DNA from: Polynucleobacter sp. MWH-Braz-FAM2G
GTDB lineage: Bacteria > Pseudomonadota > Gammaproteobacteria > Burkholderiales > Burkholderiaceae
NCBI RefSeq assembly: GCF_018687635.1
Contig: NZ_CP061300.1
Coordinates: 1,943,424 to 2,007,423 of the forward strand
Reading direction: 5' to 3'
Length of the DNA stretch: 64,000 nucleotides
Shown here: positions 1 through 8,235 of the stretch, in pieces
Position numbering within the stretch: position 1 is the stretch's first letter
Layout of the letters: every line of letters starts with the position of its first letter
The notes under the pieces: generated by a model
The model's input: only the letters and a program-made list of their open reading frames with translations
Database searches by the model: none
What the model was told of the DNA's origin: nothing
Translations under genes and position numbers: made by a program

Positions 1-96
1 GCTCGTGCGGTGATTTATTACACTCAATACAAGTCTGAGGCTGATCTTATTGTTTATTTCACCAAATACAAAAGTGATGCTCGCTGTCGCTTTTAA
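1..96 (+). CDS. C-terminal end of a small protein with Y-x-S-x-A-D repeats (truncated by window edge)
   Basis: An open frame runs in from the window edge in frame 1 and stops at TAA 94-96, leaving the last 31 residues. They hold two copies of a short pattern, YKSEAD and YKSDA, each next to an aromatic/hydrophobic strand (VIYYTQ, LIVYFTK). This repeated tyrosine-lysine-serine-x-alanine pattern resembles the small secreted DUF6150 / septoil-knot type proteins, but that link is from memory and rests on one fragment. The start, any signal peptide and the total length lie outside the window. Function is unknown. Confidence 0.5.
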   Translation, partial: ARAVIYYTQYKSEADLIVYFTKYKSDARCRF

Positions 97-113
97 AAGG
101 AATCTCTTCTTAG

Positions 114-725
114 ATGAAAATTCTTTCTATCTCTGCTGGCAAGGTGGCACCCTTATTTGGCAATCACCACCCAAATTACAAGCTAGTTGCCTCAGCGATT
201 CATAAAAAAGCAATCAGTACTTTAGAGAAACCGAGCCCCATAGAAATTACTACGCTTGGCATAAAAGGCGATGAGCAGGCCGATCTATCGGTACATGGCG
301 GTTTGGAAAAAGCTATCTATGTTTACCCCGCGGAGCACTATGCTTTTTGGAATGAATTACTTACACGTGAAACGAATAAGTCAGTTGATTTGCAATATGG
401 CGCCATTGGTGAGAACTTCACTATCGAGGGCCTTTTAGAATCAGAAGTTTATGTCGGTGATCGATTGCAAATTGAAGATCTAGAATTTGTAGTAACAAAA
501 CTCCGTGAGCCTTGCTTCAAATTCAATGCTGCCGTAGCTTATAAGGGCGCATCTAAAGCGATGCTCCAATCGGGCTTTAGCGGCTGGTATCTCAGAGTAT
601 TAAAAACCGGAACTCTATCTGCTGGCGCTGAAATTACGCTCATCCCAGGTTTAAGAGAAACATCCATTGCCCAGCAAAATAAAAAACTCCTGAATAACCG
701 CAACCAAAAAGATTTATGGGAATAA
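114..725 (+). CDS. MOSC domain-containing protein (YiiM-like)
   Basis: A 203-residue protein of the MOSC family, the domain shared with the C-terminus of molybdenum-cofactor sulfurases. YiiM-type members act in molybdenum-dependent reductive detoxification of N-hydroxylated compounds. The segment KGDEQADLSVHGG (residues 51-63 region) followed by a Y-P-x-E-H-Y motif is the usual YiiM signature. The conserved cysteine sits in REPC (R131-C134), where the cofactor sulfur ligand is expected. An AAGGA-like ribosome site lies a little upstream of the ATG. It stands alone between the truncated gene and a terminator. The exact substrate cannot be told from sequence. Confidence 0.85.
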   Translation: MKILSISAGKVAPLFGNHHPNYKLVASAIHKKAISTLEKPSPIEITTLGIKGDEQADLSVHGGLEKAIYVYPAEHYAFWNELLTRETNKSVDLQYGAIGENFTIEGLLESEVYVGDRLQIEDLEFVVTKLREPCFKFNAAVAYKGASKAMLQSGFSGWYLRVLKTGTLSAGAEITLIPGLRETSIAQQNKKLLNNRNQKDLWE

Positions 726-727
726 AA

Positions 728-753
728 AAACCCGATCATTTCTGATCGGGTTT
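728..753. terminator. Bidirectional Rho-independent terminator
   Basis: A perfect 11-bp stem (AAACCCGATCA / TGATCGGGTTT) with a 4-nt loop starts 2 nt after the MOSC stop codon. An A-run lies before it and a T-rich tract after it, so it can stop transcription from the MOSC gene and from the convergent MFS gene, whose stop is 39 nt away. Confidence 0.9.
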
Positions 754-791
754 CTTATTTAATGCAGACTTAAGAATCTTAGTAGATCCGC

Positions 792-2462
792 TTAGTCACG
801 TGCATAGATGTCTACGTCTTTAGTTTCACGTACAAACAGTGTACCGATTACCAATGTCATCGCAGCGATGATGATTGGGTACCAGAGACCATAGTAAATG
901 TTACCGTTTTGCGCCACCAAAGCGAAGGAGATCGTTGGCAACAAGCCACCGAACCAACCGTTACCAATGTGGTATGGCAAGGACATAGAGGTGTAACGAA
1001 TACGGGTTGGGAACATCTCAACCAACATCGCAGCGATTGGGCCATAAACCATGGTTACCAAGATCACTAAGTACACCAACAAGAGCAATACAGCAACGTA
1101 GTTAACGCCAGCTGGATCAGCTTTGGTTGGGTAACCCTCTTTTGTCAAAGCTTCACGAATTGCCTTCTTGAATTCAGCATCTTTCGCTTTGGCTTCAGCT
1201 GGGTCCATTCCGACTGGTGAGTAACCAGGAATCTCAATATCACCAATCTTCACAACAGCATTTGTACCTGCTGGCGCTGGAATCGTTGAATAGCTAGCAG
1301 AGTTTGATGCCATCACTTGTTTTGCGATATCGCAAGAGCTGGTGAACTTAGCTGTACCGGTTGGGTTGAATTGGAAAGTACACTGAGCTGGATCAACAGT
1401 AATCGTTGCAGGCGCAGTAGCCATTGCCTTTTCCAACGCTGGATTAGCGTAGTGTGTCAAAGCGTTAAACACGGAAACTGGAGTGTTAGGGATGTAAGTA
1501 ATTACAGCCAATAACAAACCGCCCATGATGATCACTTTACGACCAATCTTGTCAGACAAGCTACCAAAGACTACGAAGAATGGTGTGCCGATTACTAACG
1601 AAGCAGCAATCAACAAGTTTGCAGTCTTAGGATCTACTTTTAATACCTGTGTGAGGTAGAAAAGAGCATAGAACTGACCTGTGTACCAAACCACTGCTTG
1701 ACCTGCAACCAGACCAAACAATGCCAAGATAACAATCTTCAAGTTCTTCCATTGACCGAATGACTCAGACAAAGGAGCTTTTGACAATTTGCCTTCTTCT
1801 TTCATCTTCTTAAATGCTGGTGATTCATTCATGGACAAACGAATCCATACAGAAATCGCCAACAATGCGATAGAAACGATGAAAGGAACACGCCAGCCCC
1901 AAACGTCAAAGTCTGGACCAGTGAATTCACGAGTGAACAAAATCACGAGCAAGGAGAGGAACAAACCTAAAGTAGCGGTTGTTTGAATCCAAGCCGTGTA
2001 TGCACCACGACGACCATGAGGGGCATGTTCTGCTACATAAGTAGCAGCACCACCGTACTCACCGCCCAAAGCCAAACCTTGAAGCATACGCAATGCGATC
2101 AAGATCACTGGAGCGGCAACTCCGATAGTTGCATAGTTAGGCAGAATACCCACGATGAAAGTTGCGCCACCCATCAATAAGATGGTTACCAAGAAGGTAT
2201 ATTTACGACCAATCAAATCGCCTAAGCGACCGAACACCAACGCGCCAAATGGGCGCACGATGAAGCCGGCAGCAAACGCTAACAAAGCGAAAATGAAGGC
2301 AGAACCTGCATCTAGGCCTGAGAAGAATTGCTTAGCAATAATTGCCGCAAGTGAACCGTACAAGTAAAAGTCATACCACTCAAAAACCGTACCCAAAGAG
2401 GATGCAAAAATAACTTTGCGTTCTTCAGCGGTCATTGGGGCTGCTTTGTGTGCTGTTGACAT
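792..2462 (-). CDS. MFS transporter, metabolite:H+ symporter (MHS/ProP-like) family
   Basis: A 556-residue inner-membrane carrier. Start-region motif FEWYDFYLYG (residues 27-36), the loop motif GRLGDLIGRK (78-87) with its repeat SDKIGRK (303-309), and RMLQGLALGGEYGG (125-138) are typical of the MHS group that takes up organic acids, shikimate or betaine with protons. About twelve hydrophobic segments are visible. It is longer than the usual 430-450 residues because of a hydrophilic insertion at about 325-450 carrying two cysteines (C361, C377). The gene is divergent from the TRAP operon and shares its 334-bp upstream region. Substrate unknown. Confidence 0.85.
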   Translation of the reverse strand: MSTAHKAAPMTAEERKVIFASSLGTVFEWYDFYLYGSLAAIIAKQFFSGLDAGSAFIFALLAFAAGFIVRPFGALVFGRLGDLIGRKYTFLVTILLMGGATFIVGILPNYATIGVAAPVILIALRMLQGLALGGEYGGAATYVAEHAPHGRRGAYTAWIQTTATLGLFLSLLVILFTREFTGPDFDVWGWRVPFIVSIALLAISVWIRLSMNESPAFKKMKEEGKLSKAPLSESFGQWKNLKIVILALFGLVAGQAVVWYTGQFYALFYLTQVLKVDPKTANLLIAASLVIGTPFFVVFGSLSDKIGRKVIIMGGLLLAVITYIPNTPVSVFNALTHYANPALEKAMATAPATITVDPAQCTFQFNPTGTAKFTSSCDIAKQVMASNSASYSTIPAPAGTNAVVKIGDIEIPGYSPVGMDPAEAKAKDAEFKKAIREALTKEGYPTKADPAGVNYVAVLLLLVYLVILVTMVYGPIAAMLVEMFPTRIRYTSMSLPYHIGNGWFGGLLPTISFALVAQNGNIYYGLWYPIIIAAMTLVIGTLFVRETKDVDIYARD

Positions 2463-2796
2463 CAGTAGCTCCTAACTATTTTTATTAAATAAAAAACAAC
2501 GGGTTGATTATGCTTTGAAAAAAATCAAAGAAATCCATTACTTAGGGTAATTCCCCATCAAATCGACTCGGGGTTTTCCCGAAAAAGTGTGGATTTGATG
2601 CAACTCTCTAAATCCATGATTACTTTAGGGTTTTGCACTATTTAATAGCAATGTGCACAAGCCAGGTGCAGACTGATTGAAGCAAGTGCAATACCTTCAT
2701 TTTGTCAATTTGCAGTTCTATTTAATTGTGACTGAAGTAAATAAAAGGCATTACTAAAAATGCCATCAAATAAATATTACATAAGGAGCAACTCAA
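2463..2796. other. Divergent intergenic region between MFS carrier and TRAP operon
   Basis: This 334-bp stretch holds no convincing gene. It is the control region for two divergent transport units. It contains several TGCA-centred half-sites between 2634 and 2690, including the 17-bp dyad annotated separately, and a small 6-bp hairpin (2747-2764) just before the dctP ribosome site. The dctP Shine-Dalgarno sequence AAGGAG lies at about 2782-2788. I looked for a sigma-54 -24/-12 element (GG-N10-GC) on both strands and did not see a good one. Confidence 0.6.
2654..2670. promoter_or_regulatory. NtrC-like 17-bp operator upstream of the TRAP operon
   Basis: The sequence reads TGCACA-N5-GGTGCA, eleven of twelve positions of the classical NtrC half-site consensus TGCACC-N5-GGTGCA. 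It lies 126 bp before dctP and 191 bp before the MFS start. A very similar dyad precedes the ammonium channel gene (11676-11692). Binding by NtrC is inferred; no sigma-54 promoter was recognised nearby. Confidence 0.45.
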
Positions 2797-3882
2797 ATGA
2801 AAAGACGTGACTTTTTAGGTAAGACCGCACTTGGCGCTGCTGCAGGAGTTTTAGCTGCACCAGCAATTGCACAATCTATGCCAGAAGTGAAATGGCGCTG
2901 TGCCTCTAGTTTTCCCAAAAGCTTAGATACGATTTATGGTGGCGGGGAATTTATTTCTAAACGAGTAGCCGCTCTAACCGATGGCAAATTTCAGATTCGC
3001 ATCTTCGGTGCCGGTGAAATCGTTCCCGCATTCGGAACTGTGGATGCAGTTCAGCAAGGTACTGTGGAATGCACACATACAGCTGGCTATTACTTTGTTG
3101 GCAAAAACAAGACTTTTGCTTTTGATACTACCGTCCCTTTTGGCATGAATCAGCGTCAGCAAAATGCATGGATGTATTGGGGAGGTGGCCTTAAGCTCCA
3201 GCGCGAATTCTTACGCGACTACAACATCATTTCTTTTCCAGCAGGTAATACTGGTACTCAAATGGGCGGTTGGTTTAAAAAGCCTGTCAAAACGGTTGCG
3301 GATCTCAAAGGCCTCAAAATGCGGATCGCTGGCCTTGGTGGTGAAGTGATGGCTCGCCTCGGTGCCATCCCACAACAAATTGCAGGTGGCGATATTTACC
3401 CAGCACTCGAAAAGGGAGTAATTGATGCAGCCGAATGGGTTGGTCCATATGATGATGAAAAGTTAGGTTTTTACAAGATCGCACCTTACTACTACTACCC
3501 AGGTTGGTGGGAGGCTTGCTCGATGTACTCCATGTATGTCAACATCAAGGAATGGGAAAAGTTACCTAAGCAATATCAAGAAGCTCTAGCTTCAGCCTGC
3601 GCCGAATGCAATATCGACATGATGGCTGAGTACGACTACAAAAACCCAATCGCCCTACAAAGCTTAATTAAGAATGGCGTGAAGTTGCAATCCTATTCAA
3701 CAGATATTATGAAAGCAGCCTCTACAGCTGCTTTCGAAATGTATGAAGAAGAAGCGGCCAAAAATCCATCATTCAAGAAAATTTACGAGCCTTGGAAAAA
3801 ATTCCGCAACGATCAAATGTTGTGGAACAAAGTGGCTGAGCAAACCCTCATGAGCTTCATGCTAACCAATCCCGTCAAATAA
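2797..3882 (+). CDS. TRAP transporter periplasmic solute-binding protein, DctP family (TakP-like)
   Basis: A 361-residue periplasmic binding protein. The N-terminus has a twin-arginine type signal (KRRDFLGK, R3-R4, then a hydrophobic stretch ending APAIAQ), so export folded through Tat with cleavage near residue 25 is likely. The stretch GGEVMARLG, then PQQIAGGDIYPALEKG and DAAEWVGPYDDEKLGFYK, is typical of the subgroup containing the 2-oxoacid binder TakP. It captures the ligand for the DctQM permease encoded next, 20 bp downstream. A good ribosome site precedes ATG 2797. The likely ligand is an organic or keto acid, but the downstream enzyme suggests another carboxylate is possible. Confidence 0.9.
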   Translation: MKRRDFLGKTALGAAAGVLAAPAIAQSMPEVKWRCASSFPKSLDTIYGGGEFISKRVAALTDGKFQIRIFGAGEIVPAFGTVDAVQQGTVECTHTAGYYFVGKNKTFAFDTTVPFGMNQRQQNAWMYWGGGLKLQREFLRDYNIISFPAGNTGTQMGGWFKKPVKTVADLKGLKMRIAGLGGEVMARLGAIPQQIAGGDIYPALEKGVIDAAEWVGPYDDEKLGFYKIAPYYYYPGWWEACSMYSMYVNIKEWEKLPKQYQEALASACAECNIDMMAEYDYKNPIALQSLIKNGVKLQSYSTDIMKAASTAAFEMYEEEAAKNPSFKKIYEPWKKFRNDQMLWNKVAEQTLMSFMLTNPVK

Positions 3883-3902
3883 ACCTTAAGCGAGCAACTG
3901 AA

Positions 3903-4445
3903 ATGCCAAAACAATTTTTAGTTTTTGCAAATTTCATTGATCGCCTAAATGACCGTTTTGGAGTCTTAGCAAGTTGGATGGTTCTTATTGCCGTACTGGT
4001 TAGCACTGCAAATGCGCTAATTCGGTACGGCTTCAACATAAGCTCAAACGGTTGGTTAGAAGCGCAATGGTATTTGTTTGCGGGCATGGTGATGTTTGGT
4101 GCAGCCACTACATTTCGCCTAAATGAGCACGTTCGAGTCGATGTGCTTTATGCCTTATATCCCAACAAAGCCCGCCTCTGGCTAGATTTCTGGGGAGGAA
4201 TTGTTTTTTTTCTACCCATGACCGTCATCATTGGCTACTACTCTTGGGAATTTTTTATTACCTCAATCGTTCAAGCTGAAACCTCCAGCAATCCAGGTGG
4301 CCTCATTCGTTGGCCGGTGCGCGGTGTGATTACTTTGGGCTTTTTCTTATTAACGCTTCAAGGCATCTCAGAAATCATCAAACGCTACGCCGCCATTATC
4401 GGCATGATAGAGATCGATCCTAAATACGAAAGACCCCTCCAATGA
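3903..4445 (+). CDS. TRAP transporter small permease subunit (DctQ)
   Basis: A 180-residue integral membrane protein with four hydrophobic segments, the size and topology expected for DctQ. The conserved FRLNEHVRVDVLY segment (about residues 63-76) is typical of DctQ subunits and lies between membrane helices two and three. It pairs with DctM to form the sodium-driven permease fed by the binding protein upstream. Its stop overlaps the dctM start in an ATGA arrangement, which argues for translational coupling and equal production of the two membrane subunits. Confidence 0.9.
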   Translation: MPKQFLVFANFIDRLNDRFGVLASWMVLIAVLVSTANALIRYGFNISSNGWLEAQWYLFAGMVMFGAATTFRLNEHVRVDVLYALYPNKARLWLDFWGGIVFFLPMTVIIGYYSWEFFITSIVQAETSSNPGGLIRWPVRGVITLGFFLLTLQGISEIIKRYAAIIGMIEIDPKYERPLQ

Positions 4446-5887
4446 TTAGCCAAGATTTAATGGCCCCCATCATGTTTGGGGGATTGATTGTATTTTTATT
4501 ACTCGGATATCCAGCCGCATTCTCACTGGGTGCTGTTGGTTTATTTTTCTCCTTAATCGGCATTGAAATGGGCATGTTTCAGCCCACCTTCTTGCAAGCA
4601 TTACCAGATCGAGTGTTCGGCATTCTTTCGAATGACCTGTTGTTGTCAATCCCCTTCTTTACGTTTATGGGTGCGATTCTCGAGAAGTGCGGACTAGCAG
4701 AAGATATGCTTGAAGGTTTGGGTCAATTATTTGGCCCCATTCGAGGCGGTTTAGCCTATGCGGTAATTATTGTTGGCGCAATCCTTGGTGCGATTACTGG
4801 AACAGTAGCTGCCTCTGTAATTGCAATGGGCTTAATCTCTTTGCCGATCATGTTGCGCTATGGCTACAACCCACGCGTTGCAACGGGTGTGATTGCGGCT
4901 TCTGGCACGATTACGCAATTGATTCCACCTTCACTTGTTTTAATTGTGTTGGCTGACCAGTTAGGCAAATCTGTTGGCGACATGTATGCCGGCGCAATTG
5001 GCCCATCGATTATTCAAGTAGTGTTGTTCTGCTTATTTATCTTTTTCTTATCTATTTTTAGACCACAAGATGTACCGGCTTTACCGCCCGAAGCACGCCC
5101 AAAAATTGATTGGAAATTATTTAAGCGAATCTTATGGGGGATTGTTCCTTCCATTGCTCTCATCTTCTTAGTGCTGGGAACCATCTTGATGGGTCTAGCC
5201 ACTCCAACCGAAGGCGGTGCTATGGGATCTGTCGGCGCATTAGTGCTCGCTGCCATGAATAAGCGCCTAGAAAAGCCTTTAGTTTGGGAGGCAATGACTT
5301 CTACCATGCGCATCAACGCTATGGTGATTTTCATTCTGATCGGCTCAACAGTGTTTGGATTGGCGTTCCGCGGGGTCGATGGTGATCTTTGGATTGAGCA
5401 TCTTCTATCAGGTCTGCCAGGCGGTCAGGTTGGCTTCCTTATTGTGGTGAACTTGTTTGTTTTCTTCTTAGCCTTTTTCTTGGATTATTTTGAAATTGCA
5501 TTCATTATCATCCCGCTATTGGCCCCAGTCGCAGACAAGCTCGGCATAGACTTGATTTGGTTTGGCGTGTTATTGGGTGCAAATATGCAGACCTCCTTTA
5601 TGCATCCGCCGTTCGGATTCGCATTGTTTTATTTGCGAGGAGTAGCCCCCAAATCACTAAAGAGCTCTGATATTTACTATGGAGCACTTCCATGGGTTGG
5701 ACTACAGCTCATTTTGGTTGCCATCATCATTTTCGTTCCTGAAACAGTCACTTACTTTGTAGATAAACCAACCGCTGTTATCGATGCAAACAGCCCATCA
5801 ATCGATCCATTGGCTGGGGTTGAACAAAATGAAGTCACTGTAGACTCAAGCTCAGAGATAGAACGTCAATTGCGAGAAAATAAATAG
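4442..5887 (+). CDS. TRAP transporter large permease subunit (DctM)
   Basis: A 481-residue membrane protein with about twelve to thirteen hydrophobic segments, the transport subunit of the TRAP system. Internal features such as GAILGAITGTVAASV, SGTITQLIPPS and the C-terminal MQTSFMHPPFG are well known in DctM proteins. The C-terminus extends about 45 hydrophilic residues past the last helix, ending in an acidic tail. It overlaps dctQ by 4 bp. The next gene, an amidase-like enzyme, begins 39 bp downstream in the same direction and probably shares the transcript. Confidence 0.92.
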   Translation: MISQDLMAPIMFGGLIVFLLLGYPAAFSLGAVGLFFSLIGIEMGMFQPTFLQALPDRVFGILSNDLLLSIPFFTFMGAILEKCGLAEDMLEGLGQLFGPIRGGLAYAVIIVGAILGAITGTVAASVIAMGLISLPIMLRYGYNPRVATGVIAASGTITQLIPPSLVLIVLADQLGKSVGDMYAGAIGPSIIQVVLFCLFIFFLSIFRPQDVPALPPEARPKIDWKLFKRILWGIVPSIALIFLVLGTILMGLATPTEGGAMGSVGALVLAAMNKRLEKPLVWEAMTSTMRINAMVIFILIGSTVFGLAFRGVDGDLWIEHLLSGLPGGQVGFLIVVNLFVFFLAFFLDYFEIAFIIIPLLAPVADKLGIDLIWFGVLLGANMQTSFMHPPFGFALFYLRGVAPKSLKSSDIYYGALPWVGLQLILVAIIIFVPETVTYFVDKPTAVIDANSPSIDPLAGVEQNEVTVDSSSEIERQLRENK

Positions 5888-5926
5888 CTATTGCTCATAG
5901 CAAAATAACGATAGAGGGGTTTGACG

Positions 5927-7525
5927 ATGCAAGCAAAGTGGGGTATCAGAGGGATGGCGGTAGCGCCGCACTCCCTCGCATCCGAATCAGCATTAGCGGT
6001 TCTTAGGGAAGGTGGCAATGCATTGGAGGCAATGGTGGCTGCTGCCGCAACCATTGCAGTTGTCTACCCTCATATGAACTCTATTGGAGGAGACTCATTT
6101 TGGGTGATTCATTCTCCAGGCAAAGCAATGGGGGGTATAGATGCCTGTGGAGCTGCTGCTGGATTAGCGACTAAACAGTGGTATGCAGAGCGAGGTATCA
6201 CTAAAGCAATTCCCTTTCGAGGGGCTGTTGCAGCAAATACTGTGGCGGGCACCATCTCAGGCTGGGGCGCTGCTCATCAGCTTTCTAAACAAGGCTTAGG
6301 TGGAAAGATTCCGTTGGCACGTTTATTAGCTGATGCAATTCATTACGCAGAAGCTGGCGTTCCAGTCACCTTCAGCCAATCCAGTCTGACGGCAAAAAAG
6401 CGTGAGGAACTAAATCCTATTCCTGGCTTTGCAAAAACTTTCTTGGTTAACGGCAAAGCACCTGAGGTAGGTAGCATTTTTAAGCAAGAGCGACTTGCGA
6501 AAACCTTACGTCAAGTTGCACGTAAAGGTACCGATGATTATTACCGTGGTGAGCTTGCAGAATTATTGGCTAAAGAATTGACCGAAATTGGTAGCCCCCT
6601 TCGCCTTGACGACTTGCGACGTCATCATGCCAAACTCATAGACCCTTTGGAACTTAAACATAGCTTAGGCAATGTTTACAACATGATTCCACCAACACAG
6701 GGTGTTGTGTCTCTCATGATCATTGGCATCTTGGATCAATTGAACTTAAAACGCTTCAAAGTCGACAGCGCTGAATATGTCCATCATTGCGTAGAGGCAA
6801 CTAAGCAGGCATTTAAGATCCGCGATCAATTTGTGACTGATCCCGCTTATATGACTAAAAATGCGCAATCTTTTCTGTCTCCAGCGTTCTTGAAAAAGCT
6901 GGCTAAGAATATTGATCCCAATAAAGCACTCCCTTGGGGCCAAGGGAAAGGTCCGGCAGACACTATTTGGATGGGGGTAATTGACGGTAATGGCAATTGC
7001 GTATCGTTCATTCAGAGTATTTATCACGAGTTCGGCGCCGGCATTGTGCTACCCAAGTCAGGCGTGAATTGGCAAAACCGAGGATGTAGTTTTTCTTTAG
7101 ATCCAAAAACTCTTAATCATCTTGAGCCCTACAGAAAACCATTTCATACGCTGAATCCAGCGATGGCTTTATTTAAGGATGGCCGTTCGATGGTTTATGG
7201 AACGATGGGTGGAGATGGTCAACCACAAACTCAGTGCGCAGTATTTACGCGGACTGCAACTTATGGTCTGGATCCACAAGATGCGATTAGCCGCCCCCGC
7301 TGGTTACTTGGACGAACCTGGGGACAAACAAGTGATAGCTTAAAACTGGAGTCACGCTTTAGTCCTTGGGTAGCAAAAGAACTGCATGCGCTAGGTCATG
7401 AGATTGAAATGCTGGATGCTTTTGATGAGACTGTAGGGCATGCGGGTTGCATTATTCGAGATCCTTCAGGAACCTTGCGAGGCGGATGGGACCCTCGAAG
7501 CGATGGTGCAGTTAGCGCGTTTTAG
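5927..7525 (+). CDS. Gamma-glutamyltransferase family protein (Ntn-hydrolase)
   Basis: A 532-residue member of the GGT family, which self-cleaves to expose an N-terminal threonine and acts on gamma-glutamyl or acyl-amide bonds. I choose ATG 5927 because GAGGGG (5914-5919) lies 7 nt before it; the in-frame TTG at 5921 is too close. The processing site is at DTIWMGVID: the nucleophile threonine (T346) is kept, but the usual TTH triplet reads T-I-W. The downstream motifs GNCVSFIQSIYHEFG and GTMGGDGQPQTQ fit the small subunit. No signal peptide is visible, so it is probably cytoplasmic and may process what the TRAP system imports. Its end overlaps the convergent TRIC gene by 14 bp. Confidence 0.82.
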   Translation: MQAKWGIRGMAVAPHSLASESALAVLREGGNALEAMVAAAATIAVVYPHMNSIGGDSFWVIHSPGKAMGGIDACGAAAGLATKQWYAERGITKAIPFRGAVAANTVAGTISGWGAAHQLSKQGLGGKIPLARLLADAIHYAEAGVPVTFSQSSLTAKKREELNPIPGFAKTFLVNGKAPEVGSIFKQERLAKTLRQVARKGTDDYYRGELAELLAKELTEIGSPLRLDDLRRHHAKLIDPLELKHSLGNVYNMIPPTQGVVSLMIIGILDQLNLKRFKVDSAEYVHHCVEATKQAFKIRDQFVTDPAYMTKNAQSFLSPAFLKKLAKNIDPNKALPWGQGKGPADTIWMGVIDGNGNCVSFIQSIYHEFGAGIVLPKSGVNWQNRGCSFSLDPKTLNHLEPYRKPFHTLNPAMALFKDGRSMVYGTMGGDGQPQTQCAVFTRTATYGLDPQDAISRPRWLLGRTWGQTSDSLKLESRFSPWVAKELHALGHEIEMLDAFDETVGHAGCIIRDPSGTLRGGWDPRSDGAVSAF

Positions 7526-8141
7526 TAATAAACATTTTGGGTACGCGCAAATTCCAATGAATTGCTGCTGCGCGTAACCCAAATGTTCCGAGCATGCATA
7601 TTACTGATCCCTCAACTACAAACTGAGGCATGAAATTTAATATCAATACATATGCACAACATCCCAATGTCACTGGAATTGCATAAAGCTCGTGTGACAT
7701 GAGCAATGTTTTTCTACCTGCCAACACATCGCGCAATAAGCCACCACCAATCGCAGTAATCACCCCCAAAATAACTGGCGCAACTGGCAAACCAAAATCT
7801 AGATTCGAAGCCTTATCCGCACCCTGTATTGCAAAGAGTGCCGCACCAAAACCATCGATATATAGCATCCAGCGATAAATCTGAGGCTGAGTAAAAAAAG
7901 ATTCGGCAAAGAAAGTAATAACACTGGCAACGATAGCAAGCCAAACATAGATTTGGCTTTCAGACCAGAACACAGGTACTTCTAAAATAATATCGCGTAT
8001 AGTTCCGCCACCAATCGCAGTAATCAAACCAAGCACCAATACCCCGAAGAGATCGACACCGCGATCTGCAATGGCCAAGACTCCCGTCACCGCAAAGGCC
8101 ATGGTAGCGATAATTCCAATCCAGTAGCTGATATCTTGCAT
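7512..8141 (-). CDS. TRIC cation channel family protein (UPF0126, YicG-like)
   Basis: A 209-residue membrane protein with about seven helices. It shows the two-repeat architecture of bacterial TRIC-type channels: LITAIGGGTIRDIIL and VITAIGGGLLRDVLAG are the two glycine-rich kinked helices, one in each half. Family members form trimeric monovalent cation channels; some relatives have been linked to glycine uptake. The gene is transcribed alone toward the gamma-glutamyltransferase gene and overlaps its last codons. No regulatory site was recognised upstream. Confidence 0.85.
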   Translation of the reverse strand: MQDISYWIGIIATMAFAVTGVLAIADRGVDLFGVLVLGLITAIGGGTIRDIILEVPVFWSESQIYVWLAIVASVITFFAESFFTQPQIYRWMLYIDGFGAALFAIQGADKASNLDFGLPVAPVILGVITAIGGGLLRDVLAGRKTLLMSHELYAIPVTLGCCAYVLILNFMPQFVVEGSVICMLGTFGLRAAAIHWNLRVPKMFITKTR

Positions 8142-8235
8142 ATGAATGAGTCTATAAAGTGCTTGGCTTAAATTCGAATCTAATTAACTAACCTCAATAT
8201 ACTATTAAAGAAATAAATTCATATAAGGTATTGAT

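Noticed and set aside
2747..2764. GGCATT/AATGCC hairpin before dctP
   Set aside because: A 6-bp stem with AT-rich flanks is short enough to occur by chance, and it leaves the ribosome site free.
2463..2796. Sigma-54 promoter to go with the NtrC-like dyad
   Set aside because: No GG-N10-GC element with reasonable flanks was found on either strand here, and likewise none was found at 11614-11749.
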